DNA of 64,000 nucleotides from JBMONI01 sp049324575. GTDB taxonomy: Bacteria; Omnitrophota; Omnitrophia; Omnitrophales; Aquincolibacteriaceae. The DNA lies in assembly GCA_049324575.1 (NCBI GenBank), contig JBMONI010000016.1, positions 62,001 to 126,000 of the forward strand, written 5' to 3'. The position numbers were made by a program, and so were the translations under genes. Below the pieces are notes generated by a model. That model saw only the letters and a list, made by a program, of their open reading frames with translations. It searched no databases and was not told where the DNA came from. Position 1 is the first letter of the stretch; each line of letters begins with the position of its first letter. Of this stretch, positions 44,763 through 53,851 are shown one piece after another.

Positions 44763-45587
44763 TTATCCAAGCGCAACGTCAAGAAGCATCATCAGGGCAA
44801 ATCCGATCACGAAGCCGAGGGTCGCTACGTCCCCGTGCTCACCGCTTTGAGACTCGGGGATCAGCTCTTCGATCACCACGAAGATCATTGCACCGGCCGC
44901 GAAAGCCAGCGCATAAGGAAGGACCGGTTTGACCAAAAAGACCGCAGCCGCTCCGATCACCGCCGCCATCGGCTCCACGATCCCTGAAAGCTGGCCGGCC
45001 ATAAAACTCCTGATCCGGCTGAAACCGCTTGCCCGAAGCGGCATGGAGATCGCAAGCCCCTCGGGAAAATTCTGGATCCCGATCCCGATGGCAAGTGCCA
45101 CCGCCGCGGCCATGGAAGTCCCTTGGAGATGAAGGGCCGCTGCGCCGATCGCTACCCCCACCGCAAGTCCCTCGGGAATGTTGTGCAGGGTGATCGCCAG
45201 AACAAGAAGGGTCGTCCTTTTCCAGTTCGTCTTGATGCCTTCGGCTTTTTCGACAGGCTGGTCCAAGTGCACATGCGGGAGGATGCGGTCCACGAGCGAA
45301 AGAAAAGTGCATCCCAAAAGGAATCCCGTAACCGCCGGAAGCCAGGCTGGGACCGGCATTTCCTCGGCCATGGCGATCGAAGGCGCAAGGAGCGACCAAA
45401 AGCTGGCCGCCACCATGATCCCGGCCGAAAACCCGAGCATCGCGGCCAAAAGACGGTCATTGACCTTCCGGGTCACAAAAACAGCGGAAGCTCCCAGAGC
45501 CGTCACCCCCCAAGTGAAAACGCCTCCCAGAAACGCCGCCATTACCGGATGCAAGGATTCCAAATAATCCGTCAGGAGCGGAGCCAT
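44763..45587 (-). CDS. ZIP-family metal transporter
   Basis: 274 residues with eight predicted helices. The metal-binding signatures of the ZIP/GufA type are present: [11 protein letters not shown] (helix 4), [10 protein letters not shown] (helix 5) and EELIPES further on. The loop between helices 3 and 4 has HVHLDQ. The family brings Zn2+, Fe2+ or related divalent ions into the cytosol. No regulator or partner is adjacent. Confidence 0.95.
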   Translation of the reverse strand: MAPLLTDYLESLHPVMAAFLGGVFTWGVTALGASAVFVTRKVNDRLLAAMLGFSAGIMVAASFWSLLAPSIAMAEEMPVPAWLPAVTGFLLGCTFLSLVDRILPHVHLDQPVEKAEGIKTNWKRTTLLVLAITLHNIPEGLAVGVAIGAAALHLQGTSMAAAVALAIGIGIQNFPEGLAISMPLRASGFSRIRSFMAGQLSGIVEPMAAVIGAAAVFLVKPVLPYALAFAAGAMIFVVIEELIPESQSGEHGDVATLGFVIGFALMMLLDVALG

Positions 45588-45700
45588 AGGCTATAGAATA
45601 ACATTTTTACGGGATCGAGAAATGACTAATTCCCCGCGGGAAAATCGGTTTTACCGCATCCGCGGCGTCCCTCGGCAGGCTTTCGGACTTTAAAAAACCC

Positions 45701-46585
45701 CTAGCGGGACTCTTTCTTCCGGCGGACCCAGTCCTTCGACATGCGGGCGGAGCAGCGGTAGGCAATCGTGTGGAGGATCTTGTCGAGCGTGTTCTTCAGG
45801 ATCCGGTCGAGGAGGGAATCCTCGGTATAGTCCGCCGGCGCGAAATGATTGGCGCGGCCATGCTGGACCAGGGCCCGGGCCTCGGGCGGGGCTTCGAAGG
45901 CCGGATCGAACACCGCGATCACATGTCCCCCGTTCTTCTGCATCACGGTCATGGACGGCACATCCGTTTCGCTGTCGCCGAGGTAGATCATGTTCTCGAA
46001 CGGGATCCTCCGCTCCTCCGCCGGCATATGCGAATTGATGTCCTCCGCAAGGCTGAGCTTGCCTTTGTTGATGCGAAAGAGGAACTGGGTCTTGTTCGTA
46101 TCGTTGATGATGAGCTTCGGGAACACCGCGCAGCCAGCTTCGTAATCGAGCTCGCAGGCGTAGATCGCTTTGAAATATTTGGCGATCTTCGTCCCTTCCA
46201 GGATCTCTTTCATGCCGCTTGAAACGATGTAATGTTCGAGCCGGATGCCCCAGCGGGTTACCGCGGCCGGCGCGTGCCGGATATAACGGTCCATCCGTCC
46301 GAAAAAAGTCTCCACCCCCGGGTAATACCGGACCTTTTTCCCGAGCGCCCGAAGCTCGGTCCGGCGAAGCGGTTTGGCCGCAAACGGTTTGCCCTGGACC
46401 AGGAGCCGCAGATAAGCGATCGTCCTTTCGTAACCTTTTTCCCGCACCAAAGCCATCGCCTTTTCCCAAAAGCGGTCCTTGTCGATCCCGTAGGCGGGAA
46501 AGATGGTGTCCTCCTGCATGTTGTTCGGAGAAAGGGTCTTATCGAAATCGTAGATGAGGGCGATGATGTTCTGCTCGGCCGCCAT
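45701..46585 (-). CDS. HAD-superfamily phosphatase
   Basis: 294 residues from MAAEQNIIALIYDFDKTLSP. Motif I is DFDKT (Asp13, Asp15), motif II IVSSG, motif IV YLGDSETDVPSM. A cap of roughly 100 residues lies between motifs I and II, as in phosphoserine-phosphatase-like HADs. The substrate is unknown. A farther ATG 15 codons upstream is rejected because those residues are not HAD-like. The stop codon lies in a short GC stem followed by six T, which may be a small terminator. Confidence 0.87.
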   Translation of the reverse strand: MAAEQNIIALIYDFDKTLSPNNMQEDTIFPAYGIDKDRFWEKAMALVREKGYERTIAYLRLLVQGKPFAAKPLRRTELRALGKKVRYYPGVETFFGRMDRYIRHAPAAVTRWGIRLEHYIVSSGMKEILEGTKIAKYFKAIYACELDYEAGCAVFPKLIINDTNKTQFLFRINKGKLSLAEDINSHMPAEERRIPFENMIYLGDSETDVPSMTVMQKNGGHVIAVFDPAFEAPPEARALVQHGRANHFAPADYTEDSLLDRILKNTLDKILHTIAYRCSARMSKDWVRRKKESR

Positions 46586-46636
46586 AGAAAAATAGTATAG
46601 CCCGCCGGAGAAAAGAAGGAAAGAGAGCAAGAAACC

Positions 46637-47272
46637 TCAAGAATGGCTTCGATGACAATCGCAGGAAGGCGCTTTGCCGAAAAAAAGGAGCGGAAAAACG
46701 ATATCGCTCGTACAGCAAGGGACCCAGACCGCAATAAAAAGAAACACGGCCAGCGTCGCGACCGCGGGCCATGCAAAACCGTCCCCCATCGCCATCAGCA
46801 TATGAAAGATCGAGGCCCAGGTGCTGAGCAGGATATGAACGGCATGCGGAAGCTTGGTGAACGGGGCGCGATGCGCAAGCAGGATCCCCAGGAACGCGAG
46901 CGGATTGACGAGCCACCACTCTTCGATAAAGCCGATGTGGGCATGCGCGTGAGGAAGCCCGAGGAGACGTTCCCCCAGGTACGGGATGAGAGAATCGCTC
47001 ACCGTCCCGATCCCGACCGAGCCCAGATAGCCGATCGCAAGCAAGGTCCCGAGGCCGCAGGCGCGTCCCGCCGAACGACTGTGGAGATGGAACATGGAGC
47101 TCGTAACGAGGGCACTAAAAAAAACATGTGTCGGATGGAAGAAATAAAAAAGGCGGAAGGAGAGCTCTTTGGGCAAACGGGTGAACAAGACCAGGAAAAC
47201 AATGCCCGCGAGCGTACCGAGGGCCGTAAAAGGCGCGTGGGCGCGCAGCTCCTTGAGGATGGTCTTGAACAT
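46637..47272 (-). CDS. Unrecognised multi-span membrane protein
   Basis: 211 residues with about five hydrophobic segments. Polar residues are unusual within or next to them: FFHPTHVFFS, MFHLHSR, GLPHAHAHIGFIEEWW, and a C-terminal CCTSDIVFPLLF. The histidines and cysteines could bind a metal. It lies 51 nt before the HAD gene in the same direction, so the two may be co-transcribed. I do not recognise the family and assign no function. Confidence 0.8.
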   Translation of the reverse strand: MFKTILKELRAHAPFTALGTLAGIVFLVLFTRLPKELSFRLFYFFHPTHVFFSALVTSSMFHLHSRSAGRACGLGTLLAIGYLGSVGIGTVSDSLIPYLGERLLGLPHAHAHIGFIEEWWLVNPLAFLGILLAHRAPFTKLPHAVHILLSTWASIFHMLMAMGDGFAWPAVATLAVFLFIAVWVPCCTSDIVFPLLFFGKAPSCDCHRSHS

Positions 47273-47300
47273 CCCGCCTCCGATTACGCGGAAAGCGTCT

Positions 47301-49616
47301 TTACCGGGAAGCGACCCCGGCCAATTCCTGACGCATCGCTTTCGCCGATACGACCATGTGCTTCAGGGCCGGAATGACTTCTTCCCACTGCCGGGTCTTG
47401 AGCCCGCAATCCGGATTGACCCAGATCTTTTCGGGTTGAAGCACTTTGGCGGCCTTGCGCAAAAGCTCGTTCATTTCGTCGACGGTCGGGACCCGCGGAG
47501 AATGGATATCATAGACCCCCGGACCGATCTCGTTCGGGTATTTGAAATTCACGAACGCGTCGAGAAGCTCCATCTTCGAGCGTGAGGTCTCGATCGAGAT
47601 CACATCGGCGTCGAGGGCCGCGATCGAATCGATGATGTCGTTGAATTCGCTGTAGCACATATGCGTGTGGATCTGCGTTTCGTCCCGGACGCCGCTCGCC
47701 GAAAGGCGGAACGCTTCAACGGCCCACTGCAGATAGGACTGCCAGTCACTGCGCCGCAGCGGAAGCCCTTCGCGGATCGCGGGCTCGTCGATCTGGATCA
47801 CGGAGATCCCGGCCTTTTCGAGATCCACGACCTCGTCGCGGATCGCGAGGCCGATCTGCTTGGCCGTTTCGCTGCGGGGCTGATCGTCCCGAACAAAGCT
47901 CCACTGCAGGATCGTGATAGGACCGGTCAGCATCCCTTTCATGGGTTTGGGCGTCAATTTCTGCGCGTACGAGGACCAGCGCACGGTCATCGGCGCGGGC
48001 CGCGAAACGTCGCCGAAAATGACCGGCGGTTTCACACAGCGCGAACCATAGCTTTGCACCCAGCCGTTCTCGGTAAAAGCAAAACCACGGAGATTCTCCC
48101 CGAAGTATTCGACCATATCGTTGCGCTCGAACTCGCCGTGCACGAGCACATCGATCCCGATCTCGTGCTGGAATTCGACCGATTTGGCGATCTCCTGCTC
48201 GACGAACTTGTCGTACTGGGCCGGCGTGATCTCCCCCGAGCGGAACTTCGCCCGCATGGCGCGCACTTCCTTGGTCTGCGGGAAAGAGCCGATGGTGGTC
48301 GTCGGGAGAAGAGGGAGCGAAAGTTTCTTTTTCTGAAGTTTCGCGCGTTCCGGGTAAGGCGAACGGCGGCGCATATCCTCTTCGCGGACCTTCAGAGCGC
48401 GGTCCTTGACCTTGGGGTCGTGGATCCGCTTGCTCGAGCGTCTTCCCTCCTGGATCTTCTGGTTCTCACGGTAAAGGGCTTCGTCCCCCTGGCCGTTCGC
48501 GAATTTCGTGAGCGCCGCGATCTCGAGGACCTTTTCTTCCGCAAAGGCAAGCCAGCCCTTGAGCTCGGCGTCCAGTTTTTTCTCATGCCGCAAGGTGATC
48601 GGGGAGTGCAAAAGCGAGCAGGAACCGCTCACGATCAGACGGTCCACCCCGACGGTCTGGCGCGCTTTTTCGATCAAAGCGAGCGAGCGGCTGAAATCGT
48701 TCTTCCAAATGTTCCTTCCGTCGACCACGCCGAGCGAAAGTTGTTTGTCCGCCGGAAACGCGCGCAAAAGCGAATCGATCTCGGCCGCGCCGCGGACCGT
48801 ATCCAGATGCAAAGCGTGGACCGGAAGCGAAAGATAAAGATCGCGGTTATCGCGAAGTTCCCCGAAATAACTGGCGACAAGGATCTTGAGCCCCGGAGCC
48901 GCTTTTGCGATCCGGCCATAAGCCTTCGGAAAGAGTTTTTTCTGCTCGTCGCTCAGATCCAGCGCAAAGACCGGCTCATCGATCTGGACCCACTCGGCGC
49001 CGAGGGCCGCAAGTTTCTTCAAGACCTCTTCATAGACCTTCAGAAGCCCGTCGAGAAGCTGAAAGCGGTCAAACGACGGCTGGGCCGCATCCTGGACCTT
49101 GCCGAGCATCAGGTAGGTCAGAGGACCGATCAGGACCGGTTGGGTCTTGATCCCGAGCGTCAGGGCCTCTTTGAACTCATCGAAGATCTTGGAGGAAGAA
49201 AGGCTGAATTTCGTCCGGCTGCTGAATTCCGGAACGATATAGTGATAGTTCGTATCGAACCACTTGGTCATCTCGCTGGCGGGGACCGAGCGGGAGCTGT
49301 CCGCTTCGCGCATCCCGCGCGCGATCAAGAAAACGGTATTAAGGTCAATCGGCCCCCCGTCCCAGGAAAAACGCGGAGGGACGTTCCCCACAAGGCAGGT
49401 CATGTCCAACATCTGGTCGTAAAAGCTGAAATCGTTGGAAGGGATCCTCTGGATCCCGGCTTCTTTCTGATAAAGCCAGTTCGTTTTGCGGATCGCGGCG
49501 CCGGCCCGGGTGAGGTCGGCCAAGGTCGCTTTATTATTCCAGTAAGCCTCGACGGCCTTTTTGAGTTCACGGTTCTCGCCGATGCGCGGATAGCCTAAAT
49601 TGCCTGAAATCGCCAT
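47301..49616 (-). CDS. metE: Cobalamin-independent methionine synthase
   Basis: Transfers a methyl group from methyl-tetrahydrofolate to homocysteine. The start MAISGNLGYPRIGENRELKKAVE gives 771 aa, normal, with AAGGAG about 11 nt before it. The zinc ligands are in IHTHMCYSEFND (His, Cys) and VNPDCGLKTR (Cys), with a Glu further ligand in the same C-terminal barrel. The N-terminal barrel is degenerate, as in the family. The 5' leader from the predicted promoter is only about 40-45 nt, too short for a SAM or cobalamin riboswitch. Confidence 0.97.
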   Translation of the reverse strand: MAISGNLGYPRIGENRELKKAVEAYWNNKATLADLTRAGAAIRKTNWLYQKEAGIQRIPSNDFSFYDQMLDMTCLVGNVPPRFSWDGGPIDLNTVFLIARGMREADSSRSVPASEMTKWFDTNYHYIVPEFSSRTKFSLSSSKIFDEFKEALTLGIKTQPVLIGPLTYLMLGKVQDAAQPSFDRFQLLDGLLKVYEEVLKKLAALGAEWVQIDEPVFALDLSDEQKKLFPKAYGRIAKAAPGLKILVASYFGELRDNRDLYLSLPVHALHLDTVRGAAEIDSLLRAFPADKQLSLGVVDGRNIWKNDFSRSLALIEKARQTVGVDRLIVSGSCSLLHSPITLRHEKKLDAELKGWLAFAEEKVLEIAALTKFANGQGDEALYRENQKIQEGRRSSKRIHDPKVKDRALKVREEDMRRRSPYPERAKLQKKKLSLPLLPTTTIGSFPQTKEVRAMRAKFRSGEITPAQYDKFVEQEIAKSVEFQHEIGIDVLVHGEFERNDMVEYFGENLRGFAFTENGWVQSYGSRCVKPPVIFGDVSRPAPMTVRWSSYAQKLTPKPMKGMLTGPITILQWSFVRDDQPRSETAKQIGLAIRDEVVDLEKAGISVIQIDEPAIREGLPLRRSDWQSYLQWAVEAFRLSASGVRDETQIHTHMCYSEFNDIIDSIAALDADVISIETSRSKMELLDAFVNFKYPNEIGPGVYDIHSPRVPTVDEMNELLRKAAKVLQPEKIWVNPDCGLKTRQWEEVIPALKHMVVSAKAMRQELAGVASR

Positions 49617-49662
49617 AGTCCTTTGGATCTCCTTTATATTCTGGGGGTGAAATAAAGGCGGT

Positions 49663-49691
49663 ATTATACAGGATTCATCCAAAAGAGTAAG
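49663..49691 (-). promoter_or_regulatory. Probable metE promoter
   Basis: Minus-strand TATAAT at 49668-49663, preceded directly by TG, with a weak -35 (TTACTC at 49690-49685, 16 bp spacing). The start of transcription would be near 49655. Confidence 0.6.
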
Positions 49692-49704
49692 AAAAACCTT
49701 GTGA

Positions 49705-49735
49705 CCCGTTGTGCATACCCGGTATGCACAACGGG
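49705..49735 (-). terminator. Near-perfect palindrome after the amidase gene
   Basis: The arms CCCGTTGTGCATACC and GGTATGCACAACGGG (15 bp, no mismatch) flank one central base. It begins at the base after the amidase stop codon. On the minus strand a T-rich stretch (GTTTTTC) follows about 7 nt later, so an intrinsic terminator is plausible. Its perfect symmetry directly upstream of the metE promoter also allows an operator role. Confidence 0.6.
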
Positions 49736-50815
49736 CTAGGCGGGAGGTTTCATGAGGTAATCCAGAAGCCCGTCGGCAATCGCCCGGGCGATCTTGGTCC
49801 GGTAATAGGTGTTGGAAAGACGAAGATTTTCGTTCTGATGACTGATGAACCCGACCTCGACCAGGGCCGCAGGCGCATCGATCCACCTCAGAAGATAAAA
49901 ACCGGCCTCTTTCACACCCCGGTCCTCGACCGGCGAAATCCCCTGTTTGAGAGCCTCATGGACCTGCTGGGCCAGCAAGCGGGATCTCTTACGGTTCGTT
50001 TCTGAGATGGGTTCCGTCGGCATTTGACTGTCGAGGAACGGGTTGGGCGTAAGGGTCAATTTAAGGCGTTCTTCGGCGTCAGGCCCCAGCGGGTCCGGAG
50101 CGCTCGAAGAGGGCGATTGTCTCGCGTAATAGGTCTCGATCCCGGAGGCCTCGCCATGGGGGGCCGCATTGGCGTGGAGGCTCAAGAAAAAGTCCGGTTC
50201 GACCACATTGCCGATCCAGGCGCGGTCCGGAAGCGACAGATACTCGTCCGCTTCGCGGGTCATCAGGACCTGGATCCCATACATTTCGAGGCGTTCTTTC
50301 ACCCGCAGCGCGATATCCAGCACCACTTCTTTTTCGAGCGAGCCGAAATAGGACGCCCCGTCATCGGGCCCGCCGTGCCCGGCATCGAGGACCACGCGCG
50401 CGATCCGGTGCTTGCCCATGTCCCAGAAAACCCGCGCCTCACGACTCACCAGCCAGTCGTCCTCCCACCACGGGAATTCGGCAAGTTCGCGCGGGATATA
50501 GAGCTTATTGTCACGGAAGATCGGAGGGAAAAGCAAGCGGCGGTCCTCGCCGTGCACATAGACATAAGGATGGAACCCGCGGACCTTGAGCTCGCGCCCC
50601 TCGCGCTTGAGGACGGCTTCCTGCCCGTGAGGATTCCAATCGTAGTCGATCCCTTCGATCTTTTTCACGGACTCGAGCGGCCAGTACTCGACGGCGCCGA
50701 TCTTGACGACCTCGGGCTCCGCAAAAAAGCGCTTGCGCATCGAAACGCAGGAGGCGATCAGAAAGGAACCCGCAATGAACAGAACGACAAGATGAATGGT
50801 TTTTCTAAAGGACAT
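49736..50815 (-). CDS. Lipoprotein N-acetylmuramoyl-L-alanine amidase (Amidase_3)
   Basis: Cleaves the bond between MurNAc and the peptide in the cell wall. 359 residues: signal and lipobox IASC near residue 22, a region of about 110 residues resembling a beta-rich N-terminal domain, then the zinc amidase domain from about residue 138. The zinc ligands are His in LDAGHGGPDDG, Glu in LEKEVVLDIALRV and His in LHANAAPHG; the catalytic Glu is in ALVEVGFISHQNE. An insert with Pro and Ser follows YYARQ. Probably acts on the periplasmic side, anchored by lipid. Confidence 0.93.
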   Translation of the reverse strand: MSFRKTIHLVVLFIAGSFLIASCVSMRKRFFAEPEVVKIGAVEYWPLESVKKIEGIDYDWNPHGQEAVLKREGRELKVRGFHPYVYVHGEDRRLLFPPIFRDNKLYIPRELAEFPWWEDDWLVSREARVFWDMGKHRIARVVLDAGHGGPDDGASYFGSLEKEVVLDIALRVKERLEMYGIQVLMTREADEYLSLPDRAWIGNVVEPDFFLSLHANAAPHGEASGIETYYARQSPSSSAPDPLGPDAEERLKLTLTPNPFLDSQMPTEPISETNRKRSRLLAQQVHEALKQGISPVEDRGVKEAGFYLLRWIDAPAALVEVGFISHQNENLRLSNTYYRTKIARAIADGLLDYLMKPPA

Positions 50816-50905
50816 CCGGGACCCGCTTTTTAAAAATGCTTTCCTTTTAAGTTCGACAGGATAAAAGGTTTTCTTTAGGAAAAGGGCCTCGTCCGGACCT
50901 CGGAG

Positions 50906-50988
50906 ATTGGGTGGTCAGGGAATCAGCGGTTAGCGATACGGGGCCGCTCGGTCTAGCCGCCTCATCCCTAACGGCCTAAAACCCAAAT
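50906..50988. repeat. Low-complexity inverted repeat between amidase and topA
   Basis: ATTGGGT (50906-50912) and ACCCAAAT (50981-50988) bracket nested partial inverted repeats built from words such as AGCGGTTAG, CTAACGG and CCTAATGG. No gene is seen in the 187-nt gap. It looks like decayed intergenic repeat words, similar in style to the atpG-atpD spacer. Confidence 0.4.
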
Positions 50989-51002
50989 GCCTAATGGCTT
51001 AT

Positions 51003-53564
51003 TCACTTCCGGCGGTGGGCTTTTTTCCGTTCACGCCGCTTCTCGATGAGAGCGACCGCCTCTTCAAGCGTCACATGCTCGTGCGACTGATCCTTCGGAA
51101 GGGTCGCGTTCACTTTTCCATGCTTTACATAAGGACCGTAAATGCCCTCGAAAACCGCGACGGGCTTCCCGTCCTTGGGATGAGGACCGATCTCCCGAAG
51201 CGGTTTCGCCTCCGCCTTGGCTTTGACCTGCGCCAGAAGTTCGAGAGCCTCTTCGAGACCGATCGAAAGGACATCGACGCCTTTCGGAAGCGATTTGTAT
51301 TTGCCCTCATGCGAAACATAAGGACCAAATCGCCCGATACTCGCCGTAACGGGTTTGGTGGTCTCCGGATGCGCCCCCAGTTTTCTCGGAAGGGCCAGAA
51401 GCGCAAGCGCTGTCTTGAGATCCACGGTCTCGGGGTCCCGTTCACGCGGGACGCCTACACGCCTTGGTTTTTTTTCGCCTTCGAAATCCCCCAGCTGGAC
51501 ATAAGGGCCGTAAGGCCCGCGCATGAGATACACGGGAAGATGCGATTCGGGATGCTCCCCCAGCACCTTCGGCCCGTCTTTCTTGTTCTTGAAAAGTTCC
51601 TCGACGAACTCCTGCCGGAGATCGGCCGGCGCGGTCTCGTCCGGAAGCGATACGGTGACGCGGCTCCCCTTCTCGGTTTTTTCAAGATAAGGGCCAAAAC
51701 GCCCGATGCGGATATCGAAAGGGATCCCGTCGAGTTTCAGCGTGCAGGCCTCGCGCGCATCGATCTTCTCTTCTTTGCCGCGGACCTGCTCGGCCAGGCC
51801 GTCGGCTCCGCTGTAGAACTCGCGCAGGTACTGCGACCGGTCGCAATGGCCTTCCGCGATCGCATCCAGCTTGCGCTCCATCTCGGCGGTAAACCCGAGA
51901 TCCACAAGCCGCGAAAAATGCTTTTCAAGGAGCTGATGAACGGCCACCGCGACAAAGGTCGGGATCAATTGATTGCCTTCTTTGCGGACATAACCGCGCT
52001 CCTGGACGGTCGCGAGGATCGACGCATAAGTGCTCGGACGGCCGATGTCCTCTTCTTCGAGTTTTCGCACCAAAGTCGCTTCCGTATAGCGCGCGGGCGG
52101 TTTCGTCTCATGGGGAACCGGTTCCAGCTTCCGGCAATTCAGTTTTTGACCTTGGGTCAACGCCGGAAGACGGTCCTCACGGTCCTCAAGCGCCGCTTCG
52201 GGATCATCCGCGCCCTCGACATAAGCGCGGAAAAATCCCGGGAATTCGATCGCTTTGCCGGTCGCGCGGAATTCCAGCTCGCCGGCACGGATCGTCACGT
52301 TCAGGAAGTTAAGACGCGCATCCGCCATCTGCGTCGCCATGGTCCGTTTCCAGATCAAAGAATAAAGCGCCGCGTCCTCGCCCGAAAGACCGAGCTCTTC
52401 AACGGTCTTCATGAATTTCCCGGCAGGACGGATCGCTTCATGGGCCTCCTGAGCCGATTTGGACTTGCTCGTGAACTGACGGACCTCCGGGCTCAGGTAT
52501 TCGCGGCCGTAATCGTTCTCGATCCTCCTGCGCGCCGCGTTCAGGACTTCGTCGGAAAGATGGACGCTGTCGGTGCGCATATAGGTGATGTGTCCGTTCT
52601 CATAAAGCCGCTGGGCGACCTGCATCGTGCGTTTGGCGGAATAACTGAGCTTGCGGTTGGCCTCCTGCTGAAGCGTGCTCGTGATGAAAGGCGGATACGG
52701 CCTGCGCAGCTGGCGTTTTTCTTCGACCGACGAAACGGCCCACCCATCGCGGCGGGCCTCTTCAAGCAATCGTCTTGCCTCTTCTTCGACGAGAAGGACC
52801 GCCTCCGTGCCCTCCTTGAGCCGGCCGGTCGATTCGTCGAAATCTTTTCCGGAAGCGACTTTTTTCCCGCGGACGGTGGCAAGTTCGGCTGTAAAGGTCT
52901 CGTCCTGAGCGGTCGCAAGTTCCGCCTTGAGGTCCCAGTAGCAAGCGCTGCGGAACGCGCGGCGCTCCATTTCACGCTCGACCAGAATTTTGACCGCCAC
53001 GGACTGGACGCGGCCCGCCGAAAGCCCGGTCGCGATCTTCTTCCAAAGGAGCGGGCTCAGGGTGTAGCCGTAAAGGCGGTCGAGCACGCGGCGGGTCTCT
53101 TGCGCGCTCACGAGATTCGTATCGATCTCGCGCGGCGCGCGGATCGCCTCCTCGATCGCCTCTTCCGTGATCTCGGAGAAGACCATGCGCCGGACCGGGA
53201 TCTCGGGGTCCAGCACCTCGACCAAATGCCAGCCGATGCTCTCCCCTTCCCGGTCTTCGTCGGTCGCGACCAGAAGTTCTCCGGCGTCTTTCATCGCGTC
53301 GCGGATCTCCTTGATCACTTTCTTTTTGGAAGCAGGGATGAGATAGAGAGGCTGAAAATCGTTCTCGACGTTCACGCCGAGCGTGGCCCATGAATTTTTC
53401 TTCAACTCTTTGGGAATCTCGGCAGCGCGGGACGGGAGGTCACGGACATGGCCGACCGAGGCCATGACCTTATATTCTTTCCCGAGAAAGGTTTTGATCT
53501 TCTTCGCCTTAGCCGGCGATTCGACGATCACAAGGATATGTCCGGAATTTTTTTTTGCACTCAT
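51003..53564 (-). CDS. topA: DNA topoisomerase I
   Basis: Relaxes negative supercoils. The start MSAKKNSGHILVIVESPAKAKKI gives 853 aa; the 25 codons before it cover the promoter. Toprim has the acidic ATDEDREGES. The active-site tyrosine is in GRPSTYASILATVQERGYV. The C-terminus lacks Cys4 zinc fingers and instead has four GPYV-type repeats (FGPYLEKT, YGPYVQLG, FGPYVSHEGKYKSL, YGPYVKHGKVNATL), as in the form with Topo_C repeats. Confidence 0.97.
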   Translation of the reverse strand: MSAKKNSGHILVIVESPAKAKKIKTFLGKEYKVMASVGHVRDLPSRAAEIPKELKKNSWATLGVNVENDFQPLYLIPASKKKVIKEIRDAMKDAGELLVATDEDREGESIGWHLVEVLDPEIPVRRMVFSEITEEAIEEAIRAPREIDTNLVSAQETRRVLDRLYGYTLSPLLWKKIATGLSAGRVQSVAVKILVEREMERRAFRSACYWDLKAELATAQDETFTAELATVRGKKVASGKDFDESTGRLKEGTEAVLLVEEEARRLLEEARRDGWAVSSVEEKRQLRRPYPPFITSTLQQEANRKLSYSAKRTMQVAQRLYENGHITYMRTDSVHLSDEVLNAARRRIENDYGREYLSPEVRQFTSKSKSAQEAHEAIRPAGKFMKTVEELGLSGEDAALYSLIWKRTMATQMADARLNFLNVTIRAGELEFRATGKAIEFPGFFRAYVEGADDPEAALEDREDRLPALTQGQKLNCRKLEPVPHETKPPARYTEATLVRKLEEEDIGRPSTYASILATVQERGYVRKEGNQLIPTFVAVAVHQLLEKHFSRLVDLGFTAEMERKLDAIAEGHCDRSQYLREFYSGADGLAEQVRGKEEKIDAREACTLKLDGIPFDIRIGRFGPYLEKTEKGSRVTVSLPDETAPADLRQEFVEELFKNKKDGPKVLGEHPESHLPVYLMRGPYGPYVQLGDFEGEKKPRRVGVPRERDPETVDLKTALALLALPRKLGAHPETTKPVTASIGRFGPYVSHEGKYKSLPKGVDVLSIGLEEALELLAQVKAKAEAKPLREIGPHPKDGKPVAVFEGIYGPYVKHGKVNATLPKDQSHEHVTLEEAVALIEKRRERKKAHRRK

Positions 53565-53609
53565 AATGACTCGACGGGCTCCGTCCCGGCCTCCGATAAA
53601 ACAGGCCGC

Positions 53610-53639
53610 ATAATAGAAGTAAAGTATAGGCACTGTCAA
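53610..53639 (-). promoter_or_regulatory. Sigma70-type promoter of topA
   Basis: Minus-strand TTGACA (53639-53634), 18 bp, TATTAT (53615-53610). It lies about 45 nt upstream of the topA ATG, in the gap after the terminator of the giant gene. Confidence 0.78.
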
Positions 53640-53681
53640 CTCTGCCTTCCAATAACGTCTTCGCTCACTTGAAAAGGCCCG

Positions 53682-53722
53682 GATAAAAAGAAAAACCCCG
53701 AAGGCTGTGGAAGCCTTCGGGG
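53682..53722 (-). terminator. Rho-independent terminator of the giant gene
   Basis: The stem CCCCGAAGGCT / AGCCTTCGGGG (11 bp) with loop GTGGA at 53696-53722. On the minus strand it is followed by TTTTTCTTTTTATCC. It lies about 130 nt past the giant-gene stop and just before the topA promoter. Confidence 0.9.
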
Positions 53723-53731
53723 CGCGCTTAA

Positions 53732-53841
53732 GAAACGGGCCTGGAGGAGAAGTGAAAGACCCGTTTCAGCAAAATCGAGTTTTCAAAACCCGCCTTCTCA
53801 AACACCTCCGGGGCGTTCTTAAGTGACATGCCGGAGGTGTT
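53732..53841 (-). other. Two further hairpins in the 3' region of the giant gene
   Basis: Directly after the stop: AACACCTCCGG (53801-53811) pairs with CCGGAGGTGTT (53831-53841), 11 bp with a 19-nt loop. Next: GAAACGGG (53732-53739) pairs with CCCGTTTC (53760-53767), 8 bp. Neither has a T-run, so they are more likely mRNA 3'-end protection or regulatory structures ahead of the true terminator. Confidence 0.6.
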
Positions 53842-53851
53842 AATAATTCCG

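Noticed and set aside
49617..49704. SAM or cobalamin riboswitch controlling metE
   Set aside because: The leader after the predicted start site is only about 40-45 nt and has no conserved riboswitch core.
50994..53393. A very long plus-strand open frame opposite topA, and similar ones opposite rpoC, metE, atpD, nuoL and nuoN
   Set aside because: They are antisense to clear conserved genes, have Arg/Asp/His-rich composition typical of GC-driven shadow frames, and match no family.
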